Assembly (NCBI GenBank): GCA_945787925.1
Contig: CALZJY010000002.1
Coordinates: forward strand, 1 to 24,350
Source: an uncultured Anaerosporobacter sp.
GTDB taxonomy: Bacteria > Bacillota > Clostridia > Lachnospirales > Lachnospiraceae
Length of the DNA stretch: 24,350 nt
Direction of reading: 5' to 3'
Part shown: positions 16,801-24,184 of the stretch, piece by piece
Numbering within the stretch: the stretch's first letter is position 1
Layout: each line of letters starts with the position of its first letter
Made by a program: the position numbers and the translations under genes
Notes under the pieces: model-generated
Told to the model about the DNA's origin: nothing
Database searches by the model: none
Seen by the model: only the letters and a program-made list of their open reading frames with translations

Positions 16801-16851
16801 CAATCCTTTTTTGCTATGTCTTTCCTGTTCTAGAAATCTTATTCAAACTTA

Positions 16852-16880
16852 TTGCATATTTATACATCTTGATGTATACT
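16852..16880 (+). promoter_or_regulatory. argH promoter with overlapping palindromic operator candidate
   Basis: -35 TTGCAT (16852-16857), a 17-base spacer, -10 TATACT (16875-16880). A perfect 18-base palindrome, TATACATC-TT-GATGTATA (16861-16878), fills the spacer and covers most of the -10, the classic place for a repressor. It is not a clear match to the ARG-box consensus known from Bacillus or Escherichia. Confidence 0.65.
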
Positions 16881-16931
16881 AGGAACAAATCAGTACATAT
16901 TACTATAACGAAAGAAAGAAGGAATACGCCT

Positions 16932-18305
16932 ATGAAACTTTGGGGTGGTCGTTTTACGAAAGAAACCAACCAACTTGTACATAACTTCAACGCATCGATT
17001 TCCTTTGATCAAAAATTTTATCAACAAGACATCAAAGGAAGTATCGCACATGTAACCATGTTAGCCAAACAAGGCATCTTGACAGAAGCAGAGAAAGAAC
17101 AGATTGTAACAGGACTTACTGCAATCCAGTCGGAAATAGAAACAGGAACCTTAGAAATCGATGGTACTTACGAAGACATCCATAGCTTCGTAGAATCCCA
17201 TCTGATTGCAAGGATCGGAGAAGTGGGCAAAAAGCTTCACACTGGCCGAAGCAGAAACGACCAGGTTGCCCTTGATATGAAACTCTATACGAGAGATGAA
17301 GTAACAGAAGTCGACCATCTGCTAAAAGGGCTTCTTTTCGTATTACATAGAATGATGAAAGAACATACTACAACATACATGCCTGGATTCACTCACTTAC
17401 AAAAGGCACAGCCAATCACTTTTGCCCATCATCTTGGTGCTTACTTTGAAATGTTTAAGAGAGACCGCAGCCGCCTTAGCGATATCTACGAACGAATGAA
17501 CTTCTGTCCTCTAGGCTCTGGAGCACTTGCAGGCACTACCTATGACTTAGACCGTGACTACAGCGCCTCCCTATTAGGATTTACAGGCCCTACGCTAAAC
17601 AGCATGGACTCTGTTGCAGACCGTGATTATTTAATTGAATTCTTAAGCGCGCTTTCCATCATCATGATGCACCTTAGCCGTTTCTGTGAGGAAATCATCC
17701 TTTGGAACTCCAATGAATACCAGTTCATCGAGCTTGATGACTCCTACTCTACTGGCTCAAGCATCATGCCACAGAAAAAGAATCCAGATATCGCAGAATT
17801 AGTAAGAGGTAAGACCGGACGTGTATATGGTGCCCTTACTTCCCTTCTAACGACGATGAAAGGCCTTCCTCTTGCATACAACAAAGATATGCAGGAAGAC
17901 AAAGAACTAAGCTTCGATGCCATCGATACGGTAAAAGGATGTATCGCCTTATTCACAGGCATGATCGATACAATGAGAGTAAACAAGGATATCATGGAAA
18001 ACAGCGCGAAAAAGGGATTTACCAATGCCACTGACGCTGCCGATTACCTCGTAAAACACGGCGTTCCATTCCGCGATGCCCATGGCATCGTTGGACAGCT
18101 TGTTCTATTCTGCATCGACAAAGGCATCAGCCTAGATGAAATGTCCTTAGAAGAATACCAAGCAATCAGCCCAGTATTCCAGGAAGACATCTATGAAGCC
18201 ATCTCCCTTGTTACCTGCGTGGAAAAACGTCTTACCGTAGGCGCTCCAAGTAAGGTAGCCATGGAACAAGTCATTGCAAAGAACGAAGCATACCTTGCCG
18301 AATAG
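16932..18305 (+). CDS. argH: Argininosuccinate lyase
   Basis: 457 residues. It splits argininosuccinate into arginine and fumarate, the last step of arginine synthesis. The start MKLWGGRFTKETN is the canonical ArgH N-terminus. HTGRSRNDQVALD is near 107-119, THLQKAQP near 155-162, and the fumarase/aspartase signature GSSIMPQKKNP is at 275-285 with catalytic Ser276 or 277. The frame is open upstream to 16869, but the extra codons run from the promoter; AAGGAA lies 7 bases before ATG 16932. argG is not adjacent, although the two are often paired. The terminator follows at once. Confidence 0.97.
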   Translation: MKLWGGRFTKETNQLVHNFNASISFDQKFYQQDIKGSIAHVTMLAKQGILTEAEKEQIVTGLTAIQSEIETGTLEIDGTYEDIHSFVESHLIARIGEVGKKLHTGRSRNDQVALDMKLYTRDEVTEVDHLLKGLLFVLHRMMKEHTTTYMPGFTHLQKAQPITFAHHLGAYFEMFKRDRSRLSDIYERMNFCPLGSGALAGTTYDLDRDYSASLLGFTGPTLNSMDSVADRDYLIEFLSALSIIMMHLSRFCEEIILWNSNEYQFIELDDSYSTGSSIMPQKKNPDIAELVRGKTGRVYGALTSLLTTMKGLPLAYNKDMQEDKELSFDAIDTVKGCIALFTGMIDTMRVNKDIMENSAKKGFTNATDAADYLVKHGVPFRDAHGIVGQLVLFCIDKGISLDEMSLEEYQAISPVFQEDIYEAISLVTCVEKRLTVGAPSKVAMEQVIAKNEAYLAE

Positions 18306-18325
18306 CAAACATTTCGTATGCAATA

Positions 18326-18353
18326 AAAAAACCAGCAGATTTGCTGGTTTTTC
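18326..18353. terminator. Bidirectional terminator between argH and the zinc-ribbon gene
   Basis: AAAAACCAGCA (18327-18337) pairs with TGCTGGTTTTT (18342-18352) around a GATT loop. A/T runs on both sides suit both converging genes. Confidence 0.9.
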
Positions 18354-18357
18354 CTTA

Positions 18358-18909
18358 TTAGAATAAAGAAATGATATGTATCTTTCCGATGATTGGAAGT
18401 TCTTTTGCCTGCCCTGTTGCTGCATTTATGATTCCAACAATCATAAGGATGAATAATACTAGGTGGCATACTCCCAATGCAAGTTTCATCATGCTCCATC
18501 CTCCAAGCCAAAAGTAACCAAAGGAAACTCTCCGTACAACATTTACAAGCAATGTTAATACAAATAGGTTTAACCCTTGTCCCGTATGGAAACGTGCATA
18601 CCGTGAATTCTGATTTGCAAAGAGTGGAATCAGTACTAAGATACCAATATAGGACAATACTGCAAATACCTTGTTTTGCGCAATATCCATTGGATGACAC
18701 ATGGACGTGTAATCGCCACTCTGATATCCACTTCCTTGATTTTGATATTGGTTCTGGTATGGATTCTGATAGTGATTTTGATACGCTTGCTGATATCCTG
18801 TTTGGCCAAATTGTTCGCTCTGATAATCCGGTTTTGCCTTTGCCCCACAAATTGGACATTCTGTCTGTCCCTCTGGAATCACATTACCGCAATATTCACA
18901 TCTTCCCAT
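18358..18909 (-). CDS. Zinc-ribbon membrane protein with DUF4870/Tic20-like helices
   Basis: 183 residues. An N-terminal zinc ribbon has Cys4, Cys7, Cys18 and Cys21 (CEYC and CPIC). A Tyr/Gln/Asn-rich linker (about 29-66) with YQN-type repeats follows. The C-terminal half has three hydrophobic segments: VFAVLSYIGILVLIPLF, LNLFVLTLLVNVV and LALGVCHLVLFILMIVGII. Between the first two is the DUF4870-type signature NSRYARFHTGQGLNLF. The function is unknown. Such zinc-ribbon/DUF4870 proteins are common and poorly studied in Clostridia. AAGGAG lies 7 bases before the start, and a TATAAT is at 18956-18961 on the minus strand with only a weak -35 (TTGTGA, 19-base spacing). mntP is upstream in the same direction without a clear terminator between, so read-through from mntP is possible. 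Confidence 0.82.
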   Translation of the reverse strand: MGRCEYCGNVIPEGQTECPICGAKAKPDYQSEQFGQTGYQQAYQNHYQNPYQNQYQNQGSGYQSGDYTSMCHPMDIAQNKVFAVLSYIGILVLIPLFANQNSRYARFHTGQGLNLFVLTLLVNVVRRVSFGYFWLGGWSMMKLALGVCHLVLFILMIVGIINAATGQAKELPIIGKIHIISLF

Positions 18910-19019
18910 AACATTCTCCTTCCTTGTCTTCTTGTGCTAACACAGATTCATTTCCATTATAACCCATTCACGCTCTAGAATCACAATATTTCTATATTTT
19001 CCATTCGCCACCTTCCTTT

Positions 19020-19592
19020 CTACCAAGGAAGCAGGTTCCAATATTCCAATAGAATCTTCACTCCCATTAGGATCAAGATAACACCCCCTGCAATCTCTGC
19101 CTTGGTCTTATATCTTGCTCCAAAGACATTTCCGATCTTTACTCCGAGCATAGAGATTACAAGAGTCGTAATACCGATTACCACGATGCATGGAAGAATG
19201 CTCACCTTTAATAAGGAGAATGTAACTCCAACGGCAAGGGCATCAATGCTTGTTGCAATTGCTAATAAGATCATTGTCTTAAAGTCTAAGGAAGCGTCCT
19301 CTTCTTCCTCCTCATCCTCTCCTGAAAATGCCTCTTTTAGCATGTTAGCACCAATCAATGCTAATAAGGTAAATGCTACATAACTTGATACACTTTGAAT
19401 CTTCGCCTGAAAGCTCATTCCCAGATAATACCCTAGAAATGGCATAAGGGCCTGAAATCCTCCAAAATATAATCCCACGATCAGCGCTCGCTTGAACGTT
19501 AACTTTTTCATAGATAAGCCTTTGCAAATCGATACTGCAAACGCATCCATGGACAATGCCACACCGATGATAAATACACTAAATAAGCTCAT
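19020..19592 (-). CDS. mntP: Manganese efflux pump MntP
   Basis: 190 residues from ATG 19592. Six helices lie in two repeats, each with the MntP acidic motif: ALSMDAFAVSICKGLS near 12-27 and ATSIDALAVGVTF near the middle. A Glu/Asp-rich loop (GEDEEEEEDASLD) between helices 3 and 4 is a plausible cytoplasmic metal-binding stretch. It exports Mn2+ and so prevents manganese poisoning. The assignment is backed by the manganese riboswitch directly upstream. An in-frame ATG at 19601 touches the AAAGG ribosome site with no spacing, whereas ATG 19592 is 9 bases away, so the shorter start is preferred. No terminator is evident before the zinc-ribbon gene. Confidence 0.94.
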   Translation of the reverse strand: MSLFSVFIIGVALSMDAFAVSICKGLSMKKLTFKRALIVGLYFGGFQALMPFLGYYLGMSFQAKIQSVSSYVAFTLLALIGANMLKEAFSGEDEEEEEDASLDFKTMILLAIATSIDALAVGVTFSLLKVSILPCIVVIGITTLVISMLGVKIGNVFGARYKTKAEIAGGVILILMGVKILLEYWNLLPW

Positions 19593-19713
19593 TTCATCCA
19601 TCCTTTCAACTATACTATGATATGTCCTTTTTCAAACATCAATTCCTATAAAGTGTAGACTTCCTCATTCTCCATGTAGTGGTTATTGTCGGAAACAACG
19701 TATACAACGCAAT

Positions 19714-19755
19714 AAAAAAAGACCCATCTGTAGCGTAAAATACTACAGACAAGTC
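19714..19755 (-). terminator. Riboswitch-controlled intrinsic terminator upstream of mntP
   Basis: On the minus strand GACTTGTCTGTAG pairs along all 13 positions (with three G-U pairs) with CTACAGATGGGTC around a 9-nt loop, then seven T (19714-19720). Its 5' arm (19743-19755) contains the CTTGTC that forms the 3' side of riboswitch stem P1, so the two folds exclude each other. Confidence 0.9.
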
Positions 19756-19889
19756 TCGTTATTTAAAATCGGATTTCCACAAAATCCGGTTATATGACCT
19801 AAAATAAGTACTATAACGAAGCCAGATAACCTAGTTATCAGTATGTTGACTCCACTACACAAAAAATGTGCTAACTACTCCCTTATCTT
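19748..19889 (-). ncRNA. yybP-ykoY manganese riboswitch
   Basis: Read on the minus strand. P1 is GATAAG (19882-19887) with CTTGTC (19748-19753). The 5' core GGGAGTAG (19875-19882) comes next, then the second conserved strand GTCAACATACTG (19839-19850). A side hairpin GATAAC/GTTATC follows (19825-19839), then CGGATTT/AAATCCG, and finally AACGAGACTTGTC at the 3' end. This is the core order and sequence of the yybP-ykoY class, which binds Mn2+ and is typically placed before mntP-type exporters. Because P1 and the terminator share bases, Mn2+ binding should stabilise P1 and switch transcription on. The call rests on hand reading of motifs, not on a covariance search. Confidence 0.9.
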
Positions 19890-19895
19890 TTTCCT

Positions 19896-19924
19896 ATTGT
19901 AAACAAATTATCAATAACCGTCAA
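19896..19924 (-). promoter_or_regulatory. Promoter of the mntP riboswitch transcript
   Basis: Minus-strand -35 TTGACG (19919-19924), a 17-base spacer, -10 TACAAT (19896-19901). Transcription would begin at about 19889, just before P1 of the riboswitch. Confidence 0.75.
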
Positions 19925-19987
19925 TAATTATTTTTGAATAGATGCGGCATACTATGTACGTACAAAAAATAAATGGAGGTCTTTTCA

Positions 19988-20518
19988 ATGAAACGAACTT
20001 TAAAAAAACAACTTGCTATTCTTTTAAGTATGGCCACAGTGGTTTGCTTCTGCTTCGTAGGTTGTAGCTCAAATGACACAAAAAATACTAACAATACCAA
20101 CAACAAAGATAGCGCTGCAAATACACAAACTCCTGCACAATCACCCAATGCTGGAACAGGTACCGAGAATAGTGCAAACCCATCCGCAAGTCCTGAAGCA
20201 AACAAAAATGGCGGCGCCATCACTGGTGCAAAAGCTGGAACTTACAAAGCATCTGCCAAAGGGTATGCAAGCGATGTAAAAGTTACTGTAACCGTTGACG
20301 ACAACGGCATCGTGAAAAAAATCGACGTTGACGCTTCTGGCGAAACAGAAAACATCGGCCAAACTGCTGCTCCACAAATCGCTGATAAAGTAGTAGAAAC
20401 TCAAAGCCTTGCTGTAGATTCTATCTCTGGTGCAACCTATACGAGCGCTGCTGTTATTGCAGCAATCACAGATGCCTTACAACAAGCAGGCGTAGACTCT
20501 ACTGCAGTCACTCAATAA
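19988..20518 (+). CDS. FMN-binding-domain lipoprotein, PplA-like
   Basis: 176 residues. A lipoprotein signal (MKRTLKK, hydrophobic 8-25) ends in FVGC with lipid-anchored Cys26. A flexible Asn/Thr/Ser/Pro linker (27-80) leads to one FMN_bind domain (about 84-166): GTYKASAKGYASDVKVTV, then DSISGATYTS at 144-153. That matches the ApbE flavinylation motif (Dxx[ST]GA[TS]), predicting covalent FMN on Thr150. Known relatives shuttle electrons at the cell surface in extracellular electron transfer or flavin-based reductases. No ApbE, Ndh or Rnf genes are in the window. GGAGGT lies 7 bases before ATG 19988; the in-frame ATG at 19973 overlaps that site and is rejected. Divergent from mntP, convergent with glutamine synthetase. 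No clear promoter was found. Confidence 0.9.
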   Translation: MKRTLKKQLAILLSMATVVCFCFVGCSSNDTKNTNNTNNKDSAANTQTPAQSPNAGTGTENSANPSASPEANKNGGAITGAKAGTYKASAKGYASDVKVTVTVDDNGIVKKIDVDASGETENIGQTAAPQIADKVVETQSLAVDSISGATYTSAAVIAAITDALQQAGVDSTAVTQ

Positions 20519-20552
20519 TCCTATCCTTTCAGAACAAAGTGTGCATCTTATA

Positions 20553-20604
20553 TTTTTACTGCATGGGACACTTCGGATTGGAGAAACTTGCTATGCAGTA
20601 AAAA
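20553..20604. repeat. 12-bp inverted repeat after the FMN lipoprotein gene
   Basis: TTTTTACTGCAT (20553-20564) and ATGCAGTAAAAA (20593-20604) are exactly complementary around 28 bases. The right arm overlaps the first four bases of the following terminator stem, so the two hairpins compete at the boundary. Confidence 0.6.
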
Positions 20605-20642
20605 AGAATCGGTCCTCCTTTTCGAAGGAACCGATTCTTTTT
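20601..20642. terminator. Bidirectional terminator between the FMN lipoprotein and glutamine synthetase
   Basis: AAAAAGAATCGGT (20601-20613) and ACCGATTCTTTTT (20630-20642) pair perfectly, with an inner CCTT-TTCG-AAGG hairpin. T-runs suit both strands. Confidence 0.92.
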
Positions 20643-20682
20643 ACTTACTTTATGTGATTCATAGCAACACTACGAAGAGTTC

Positions 20683-22797
20683 TTATACTTCGAATAAAAG
20701 ATCTCCGTAAGTTGGTACTGGCCAAGCTTCTTTATCTACGATTACTTCTAATGCATCGACAGGAGCTCTAAGGGCATCCATTGCTGGGAATACCACGTCT
20801 TTATAGAAGTTTGCTTTTTCTTCGCCATCTTCCATTGCAGAGCCTTGTTCCACTGTTTCTCTTAATGTTACTAATGCTGCTTGTGCGCTAGCTAATAAAG
20901 AGGATGCATTTACTAATAAATCAGATTGAACAGACACATCTGCTGTTGGAACTGCTGCCTTCACTGCATTGATGCTGTCAGCTAAAGATTTTACATATTT
21001 GATTACTGCAGGAATGTACTTCTTAGCTGCCATTTCGATCATTGTTTTTGCTTCGATATTGATTGCCTTGCTGTATAATTCGTAATTGATTTCTACACGA
21101 GAATGAAGTTCTGTCTCTGTTAATACACCAAGTCTTCCAAACATTTCAATTGTCTTATCAGAAACTAGGGATGGAATTGCATCTACCATGGATTTTAAGT
21201 TTGGAAGGCCTCTTCTTTCCGCTTCTTCTACCCATGCATCGGAGTAACCATTTCCGTTGAAGATTACTCTTTGATGTTCTGTAAATGTCTTCTTGATTAA
21301 ATCATGAACTGCTTGATCGAAGTCTTCTGCTTTTTCAAGTTCATCTGCCATTTTGCTTAATACATCTGCAACGATTGTATTCAGTACCGTATTCGCACCT
21401 GCGATTGACATGCTAGAAGCAACCATACGGAATTCAAATTTGTTTCCTGTAAATGCAAATGGTGAAGTACGGTTACGATCTGTCGCATCTTTTACTAATT
21501 CAGGAATTGTATGAACACCTACGTTTAATTTACCACCTTGTTTAGAAGAAGTAGCCTCTCCAGTATCTACTAACTGTTTTACAACGTCTTCTAATTGCTC
21601 TCCAAGGAAGATAGAGATGATTGCTGGAGGTGCTTCGTTTGCACCTAATCTGTGGTCGTTACCTGGGTTGGATGCAGATAAACGAAGTAGTGCAGCATTT
21701 TCATCTACTGCGCGGATTACTGCCGCTAAGAATAATAAGAACTGGATGTTTTCGTGAGGAGTCTTTCCTGGCTCTAATAAGTTCTTTCCAGTATCTGTAC
21801 AAATGGACCAGTTGTTATGTTTACCAGAACCGTTCACGCCTGCAAATGGTTTTTCATGAAGTAAGCATTCTAAGCCGTGGCGTTTTGCAACTTTCTTCAT
21901 AATTTCCATTACTAATTGGTTGTGGTCTGTTGCAATGTTTGCTGTTGAGAAGATTGGTGCCATTTCATGTTGTGCTGGTGCAACTTCGTTATGTTGCGTT
22001 TTTGCTAAGATACCAAGCTTCCAACATTCTTCGTTTAATTCTTTCATGAAAGAAGCGATTCTTTCTTTGATTGTACCGAAGTAATGATCATCCATTTCTT
22101 GACCTTTTGGAGGCATTGCACCAAATAATGTACGGCCAGTGAATACTAAGTCTTCTCTTTGTAAGTATTTTTCACGATCTACGATGAAGTATTCTTGTTC
22201 AGGGCCTACGGAACATTCTACTTTCTTAACATCGTCATGTCCAAATAGTTTTACGATACGAACTGCTTGTGCACTGATGGCTTCCATGGAACGAAGTAGT
22301 GGAGTCTTTTTATCAAGTGCCTCTCCTGTGTAAGAGCAAAATGCTGTTGGAATACAAAGTGTAACGCCTGCTGCATCTTCTTTTAAGAAAGCTGGTGATG
22401 TACAATCCCAAGCTGTATATCCTCTTGCTTCAAAAGTTGCTCTTAATCCACCAGATGGGAAAGAGGATGCATCTGGCTCTCCTTTTACTAATTCTTTTCC
22501 GGAGAATTCCATGATTACTTTTCCATCACCTACTGGTTTGATGAAGGAGTCATGCTTTTCTGCTGTTACCCCTGTCATTGGTTGGAACCAATGAGTATAG
22601 TGAGTTGCACCATTTTCTAATGCCCATTCTTTCATTGCATGAGCTACTACGTTTGCAACTTCTGGATCTAATTGTGTCCCCTCTTTGATTGTCGCCTTTA
22701 ATGCTGCATATGTTTTCTTTGGAAGACGTTCTTGCATCACTGCATCATCAAAAACATCAATTGCGAATAAACTATCGATTACATTCTTTTTTGCCAT
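20683..22797 (-). CDS. glnN: Glutamine synthetase type III
   Basis: 704 residues from ATG 22797, the length typical of GSIII and far longer than GSI (about 450). It makes glutamine from glutamate, ammonia and ATP. The N-terminal GSIII region has VMQERLPKKTYAALKATI and GATHYTHWFQPMTG. The catalytic core has SVGPEQEYFIVD, a HNEVAPAQHEMAPIF segment, and KPFAGVNGSGKHNNWS near 313-328, all GSIII-specific forms. The C-terminal 150 residues are helical. An in-frame ATG at 22809 sits directly on the AAGGG ribosome site, so the next ATG is preferred, although its own site (GGA, 7 bases away) is modest. Expression should depend on the long leader, with a promoter at 23079-23107 and an attenuator-like terminator at 22870-22907. 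Confidence 0.97.
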   Translation of the reverse strand: MAKKNVIDSLFAIDVFDDAVMQERLPKKTYAALKATIKEGTQLDPEVANVVAHAMKEWALENGATHYTHWFQPMTGVTAEKHDSFIKPVGDGKVIMEFSGKELVKGEPDASSFPSGGLRATFEARGYTAWDCTSPAFLKEDAAGVTLCIPTAFCSYTGEALDKKTPLLRSMEAISAQAVRIVKLFGHDDVKKVECSVGPEQEYFIVDREKYLQREDLVFTGRTLFGAMPPKGQEMDDHYFGTIKERIASFMKELNEECWKLGILAKTQHNEVAPAQHEMAPIFSTANIATDHNQLVMEIMKKVAKRHGLECLLHEKPFAGVNGSGKHNNWSICTDTGKNLLEPGKTPHENIQFLLFLAAVIRAVDENAALLRLSASNPGNDHRLGANEAPPAIISIFLGEQLEDVVKQLVDTGEATSSKQGGKLNVGVHTIPELVKDATDRNRTSPFAFTGNKFEFRMVASSMSIAGANTVLNTIVADVLSKMADELEKAEDFDQAVHDLIKKTFTEHQRVIFNGNGYSDAWVEEAERRGLPNLKSMVDAIPSLVSDKTIEMFGRLGVLTETELHSRVEINYELYSKAINIEAKTMIEMAAKKYIPAVIKYVKSLADSINAVKAAVPTADVSVQSDLLVNASSLLASAQAALVTLRETVEQGSAMEDGEEKANFYKDVVFPAMDALRAPVDALEVIVDKEAWPVPTYGDLLFEV

Positions 22798-22869
22798 ACT
22801 TTTTTCCATCCCTTCGCTTTGTTCTTATTATTCTCTTTAGACAAGCCATCCTGCAAGCTGTCCAAAGGT

Positions 22870-22907
22870 AAAAAAATAGGGTGGTCTCGCATTTACGAGA
22901 ACACCCT
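22870..22907 (-). terminator. Intrinsic terminator in the glnN leader (attenuator candidate)
   Basis: Minus-strand AGGGTGTTCTCG pairs with CGAGACCACCCT (11 of 12; arms 22896-22907 and 22878-22889) around a 6-nt loop, followed by A and seven T. It lies between the leader promoter and the glnN start about 73 bases on, so it would stop glnN transcription unless prevented. Confidence 0.85.
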
Positions 22908-23078
22908 TGTTCTTAACTATCTGTTACTACTTACTAAGTAAAATACCACTTCTATGTAAAAAAGAAAAGTCTTTTTTGCACTTTTTTTCTAATTTTAAAA
23001 TTATTTTTTGTTTCAGTATCAATTGAACCTTTTTGCCATTTACTTATTGGGTGTTGTTCGATTTCTTTTACGTTACTA

Positions 23079-23107
23079 TTTATACTTAATATTCTTAATT
23101 ATGTCAA
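23079..23107 (-). promoter_or_regulatory. Sigma-A promoter for glnN
   Basis: Minus-strand -35 TTGACA (23102-23107), a 17-base spacer, -10 TATAAA (23079-23084). The transcript would begin near 23072 and have a leader of about 270 nt. The leader from 23072 to 22908 is very A-rich, and I see no open frame with a ribosome site in it. Confidence 0.85.
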
Positions 23108-23144
23108 CGAAATTAGGCCTTTTACTATTTTTTTACTCTTAATA

Positions 23145-23192
23145 AAATAAACCACCAAAAAGCCTTGTATTTTAAGGGCTATTTGGTGGTTT
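23145..23192 (-). terminator. Intrinsic terminator of the mscS transcript
   Basis: AAACCACCAAA (23149-23159) and TTTGGTGGTTT (23182-23192) form a perfect 11-bp stem, with an inner AGCC/GGGCT pairing. On the minus strand ATTTTATT follows. Confidence 0.85.
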
Positions 23193-23208
23193 ATGTTTCC
23201 AATAGTTC

Positions 23209-23265
23209 CATTCTGTTTTCAGAATGTCTTGTTATCTAAAGTCAAACTGCAATTCCACTTTAGAT
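23209..23265 (-). repeat. Two stem-loops in the mscS 3' region
   Basis: Stem one: CATTCTG (23209-23215) with CAGAATG (23220-23226), TTTT loop on the plus strand. Stem two: ATCTAAAGT (23234-23242) with ACTTTAGAT (23257-23265). Both lie between the mscS stop and its terminator. Confidence 0.65.
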
Positions 23266-23284
23266 TATTAAGTGAAATCACTAT

Positions 23285-24184
23285 TTATTTTTGTTGAACC
23301 ACAGTAACATCTAACTGGTTAAATGGAATACTGATTTGGGCTTGGTCTAAAGCCTTCTTGATTTGCTCTTGTAATTCCCATTTTAATGTCCAGTAATCTT
23401 CTGTGTTTGTCCATACACGCACGGATAGGTTGATGGCACTGTCACCAAATTCATATAATAATACTTGTTTTGGTTCCGATGCGATTACAAGTTTATTTCT
23501 TTCACAAGTAGCTAATAAAACGCTTCTTGCTTCATCGATATCCGTATCATAAGCAACTGGAATCATTAAGTCTAATCTTCGAATCTTCTCATTCGTAGAG
23601 TTCGTTAATTGCATATTGGAAAGATCCCCATTTGGGAAGACGATAGACTTGTTGTCTGTCGTAAGGATATACGTATACACGATATCGATTTTCGTTACTT
23701 CCCCTTCGAAGTCTCCTGCGATGATGTAGTCTCCTACCTTGAATGGCTTCGTTAATAAGATCATAAGTCCACCTGCAAAGTTTCCAAACGTTCCTTTTAA
23801 TGCAAGACCGATAGATAACCCTGCCGAGCTAATTAGGGCTACTAATGAACTCGTATCTAAACCAAGCATTCCAAAAATTATAATGATTAGGAAGAAATAT
23901 AGCGTTGCCTTTACCAATGCACAGATAAAGCCAGATACGCCTTCTTCAATGCTAGACTTGTCTAATGCGTGACGAGTAAGCTTTAATGTCCAGTTAATGA
24001 CCTTCTTACCAATCACATATACTAATATAGCAAGTATAATCGTAAAGATTACAGTAAATAAATTATCTTCCATCCATTTGCTAATGGACATAATCATTCC
24101 CTTTAGCATTCTTTCAAGCTTCCCGATATCTCGTTCTGCTTGGTCGATGCCTGCAGTTAACAATAAAGTACTTAAAGCATTCAT
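23285..24184 (-). CDS. mscS: Small-conductance mechanosensitive channel MscS
   Basis: 299 residues, close to the 286 of Escherichia MscS. An N-terminal amphipathic segment precedes TM1 (about 41-62), TM2 (about 86-105) and the pore helix TM3 with AGLSIGLALKGTFGNFAGGLMILLTKPFKVGDYI near 120-153, whose Gly/Ala packing pattern is the MscS pore signature. The beta domain has VFPNGDLSN near 180-190 (the usual PN motif), followed by the C-terminal alpha/beta vestibule. It opens under membrane tension and releases solutes on osmotic downshift. AAGGA lies 5 bases before the ATG. A TATAAT at 24247-24252 (minus) is the likely -10, without a good -35. The upstream edge (24253-24350) shows no gene. Confidence 0.95.
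   Translation of the reverse strand: MNALSTLLLTAGIDQAERDIGKLERMLKGMIMSISKWMEDNLFTVIFTIILAILVYVIGKKVINWTLKLTRHALDKSSIEEGVSGFICALVKATLYFFLIIIIFGMLGLDTSSLVALISSAGLSIGLALKGTFGNFAGGLMILLTKPFKVGDYIIAGDFEGEVTKIDIVYTYILTTDNKSIVFPNGDLSNMQLTNSTNEKIRRLDLMIPVAYDTDIDEARSVLLATCERNKLVIASEPKQVLLYEFGDSAINLSVRVWTNTEDYWTLKWELQEQIKKALDQAQISIPFNQLDVTVVQQK

Noticed and set aside
18191..18859. Long minus-strand open frame of 222 codons across argH and the zinc-ribbon gene
   Set aside because: It crosses a strong bidirectional terminator, overlaps two well-supported genes in other frames, and its translation has no family features.
22870..22907. T-box-like sequence AGGGTGGTCTCGC on the plus strand
   Set aside because: It resembles the T-box antiterminator start, but no specifier stem, promoter or plus-strand gene accompanies it. 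The hairpin is explained as a minus-strand terminator in the glnN leader.
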